64,000 bases of DNA, taken from assembly GCF_003590095.1 (NCBI RefSeq), contig NC_039480.1:7107328-7171327 (forward strand). The letters run 5' to 3'. Position numbers and translations under genes: made by a program. The DNA is from Trichoplusia ni. Lineage: Eukaryota; Arthropoda; Insecta; Lepidoptera; Noctuidae. Position 1 is the stretch's first letter. Every line of letters begins with the position of its first letter. Shown here piece by piece: positions 62,771-64,000 of the stretch. The notes below the pieces were generated by a model, which had not been told where the DNA came from, made no database searches, and was given only the letters and a program-made list of their open reading frames with translations.

Positions 62771-63214
62771 TTAATCTTTACGAACAGTGACTCGTACGAG
62801 GTTTGGTAGTGGGTAATCCTTGGAAACAACGTATCGGTTGCCCTGGACCTTTTCTGGATAATCTTCTGATACTTTATGGTGACTGACTACTCCTTCTGAT
62901 GACCAGAGCGTCCTCTTCTTCCTCCTTGATCCTTGGTCAATCAATTCCACTTTTCTTTTACTTATCCCGGTGAAATTTGCTTCGACATTTGATGATGTAA
63001 TTCCACGTTCCTTCTTAAAGTTTGTTCCAAACGCTTTAGCCCTTGTACCTTCAAAGATACTATCAGACTTGGTAAGCGTTTTCGTATTGATCTCTTCATT
63101 TAAATGCAACATTAACTCTTGCTTATCCATATCCATAGCGCGCATGTGCACTGGATTCGCAAACCCAGAAATAACTCCGTAGCCAGATATTAGGACTATT
63201 ACAATAACTTTCAT
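62771..63214 (-). CDS. Secreted proprotein-like small protein (147 residues)
   Basis: It starts MKVIVIVLISGYGVISGFA, a signal peptide with likely cleavage after FA. The mature part has no cysteine. A strong proprotein-convertase site, GSRRKKR followed by TLWSSEGVV, would release a C-terminal fragment of about 46 residues that ends NLVRVTVRKD; another basic pair (ISKR) lies just before. It could be a precursor of a bioactive peptide or a cuticular protein; no family was recognised. AATAAA occurs five bases after the stop codon. It lacks the CSP motif of its neighbours. Confidence 0.7.
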   Translation of the reverse strand: MKVIVIVLISGYGVISGFANPVHMRAMDMDKQELMLHLNEEINTKTLTKSDSIFEGTRAKAFGTNFKKERGITSSNVEANFTGISKRKVELIDQGSRRKKRTLWSSEGVVSHHKVSEDYPEKVQGNRYVVSKDYPLPNLVRVTVRKD

Positions 63215-63279
63215 TTTGTTTGAAGGAATATCCTTAAGAGGAATTTAAAAATAACAATTTTTTTGTATATAACTAGCTC

Positions 63280-63286
63280 ATTTATA
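63280..63286 (-). promoter_or_regulatory. TATA box of the 62.8-kb gene
   Basis: TATAAAT on the minus strand lies about 66 bases upstream of the ATG, a reasonable distance for a short 5' UTR. Confidence 0.45.
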
Positions 63287-63600
63287 TCCGATTCTCTGCT
63301 GGAGGAAAATGCGTTTCGGCTAAATATAATTAGTTTCTGAATACCATTTTGTCACGTGCAAGTACGTTATGTGAAACTATGCATTCATGTCTATACATAT
63401 TTTATTTATAATCTGCAGTAACAGCATTCTTCTGCGATCATAGTTTTATGCATTACTGGCCAAAAACAAGTAAAAATAATTTTCATTTAGGTTGATAAGT
63501 GTAAATGTTGTGTAACGCAATAGATATATTTTTATTTTGTAGATATCAAGTCCATCATTAAGGGTATAATTGAAACAGAACATTAATTTATAATATTACG
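63287..63600. other. Non-coding gap between the two last minus-strand genes
   Basis: Nothing recognised. Confidence 0.5.
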
Positions 63601-63602
63601 AC

Positions 63603-63608
63603 TTTATT
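63603..63608 (-). terminator. Poly(A) signal of the 63.7-kb gene
   Basis: AATAAA on the minus strand lies about 59 bases after the stop codon. Confidence 0.5.
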
Positions 63609-63666
63609 TAATAAAATCGATGTAATAAATCTAACTTAATCTATTACACTGTGTATTGACGTAAGC

Positions 63667-63999
63667 CTATTGGTGTGTAGCGGAGGTGGCTTCATGGACA
63701 GCCTCGGTATGTTCTGCGTGTTCATGTTCTGCTGCTTCCTGCTGCACGTGAGCCTCGTGGTGCACGGGCTCGTCCACAATCCTGTACGATCCTGGCAGAC
63801 CAGCCGGCAGGGCGGACAGCGGTGCACCGCTTGCGCCACCGGCACCGGCTAGGCCGCCTAGGCCACCTAGGCCATGAGACTCCATCATGTGTCCAGACAC
63901 TATAGACGGCGAACAGCTGAATAGCAGCGGAACGTTGCAACCACTGACCCTAGCGTTGGGGAATACACCTAGCGCAGGTCCTGATGAATACGAGCTGAG
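63667..63999 (-). CDS. C-terminal part of a secreted-type CSP-motif protein (cut by the window edge)
   Basis: The last 110 residues are visible; the frame is open to the window edge, so the N-terminus and signal peptide lie beyond 64000. It reads GVFPNARVSGCNVPLLFSCS and PSIVSGHM, then a Gly/Ala-rich stretch (GLGGLGGLAGAGG), then a His/Glu-rich tail (EAAEHEHAEHTEAVHEAT). The motif matches the genes at 54424 and 56344, and the His/Glu-rich composition matches the 56.3-kb gene. Any internal start codon in this part (for example at 63900) is not the real start. Confidence 0.75.
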   Translation of the reverse strand, partial: LSSYSSGPALGVFPNARVSGCNVPLLFSCSPSIVSGHMMESHGLGGLGGLAGAGGASGAPLSALPAGLPGSYRIVDEPVHHEAHVQQEAAEHEHAEHTEAVHEATSATHQ

Positions 64000-64000
64000 C

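Noticed and set aside
1..64000. CRISPR arrays, operons, bacterial-type promoters
   Set aside because: None seen; the spliced genes and repeats are those of an insect nuclear genome.

Overview
The window looks like nuclear DNA of a moth or butterfly (Lepidoptera). It is AT-rich and has spliced genes with GT-AG introns. It also carries several repeat families that I recognise as typical of lepidopteran genomes, plus one BEL/Pao retrotransposon. All annotation is by eye; no database search was run, and repeat names are descriptive only.

Layout. 1-3.3 kb: the 3' half of a BEL/Pao LTR retrotransposon with an intact pol frame and a probable 3' LTR. 3.3-13.1 kb: mostly non-coding, with a very GC-rich island near 7 kb and a possible 5' exon near 10.5 kb. 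13.3-24.6 kb (+): an 11-exon gene for an R7-type regulator of G-protein signalling (DEP, GGL and RGS domains, RGS9/11-like) with a long disordered tail. 26.8-28.5 kb (-): a small gene for a 70-residue peptide. 29-32 kb: repeats and a dead LINE fragment. 32.9-34.5 kb (-): a two-exon small secreted peptide gene. 35.65-48.93 kb (+): a 25-exon BTB-BACK-Kelch gene of about 1113 residues with one GC-AG intron. 50.9-51.6 kb (-): a third small secreted peptide gene. 54.4-64 kb (-): four secreted protein genes, three of which share an unusual C-terminal motif; the last one runs off the window.

How they may work together. The RGS protein should turn off heterotrimeric G-protein signalling together with a Gbeta5 partner. 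The Kelch protein is probably a substrate adaptor for a Cullin-3 ubiquitin ligase. Every recognised gene on the minus strand encodes a small or secreted protein, and these form two apparent local families. One is a peptide family ending in Cys-x2-Gly ... Gly-x-Cys-Arg-Glu (26.8, 33.0 and 51.0 kb). The other is a matrix- or cuticle-like family ending in a GVFP ... C-x2-PLL-x2-CSP-x-VV-x-G motif (54.4, 56.3 and 63.7 kb). These two families are the most novel content of the window.
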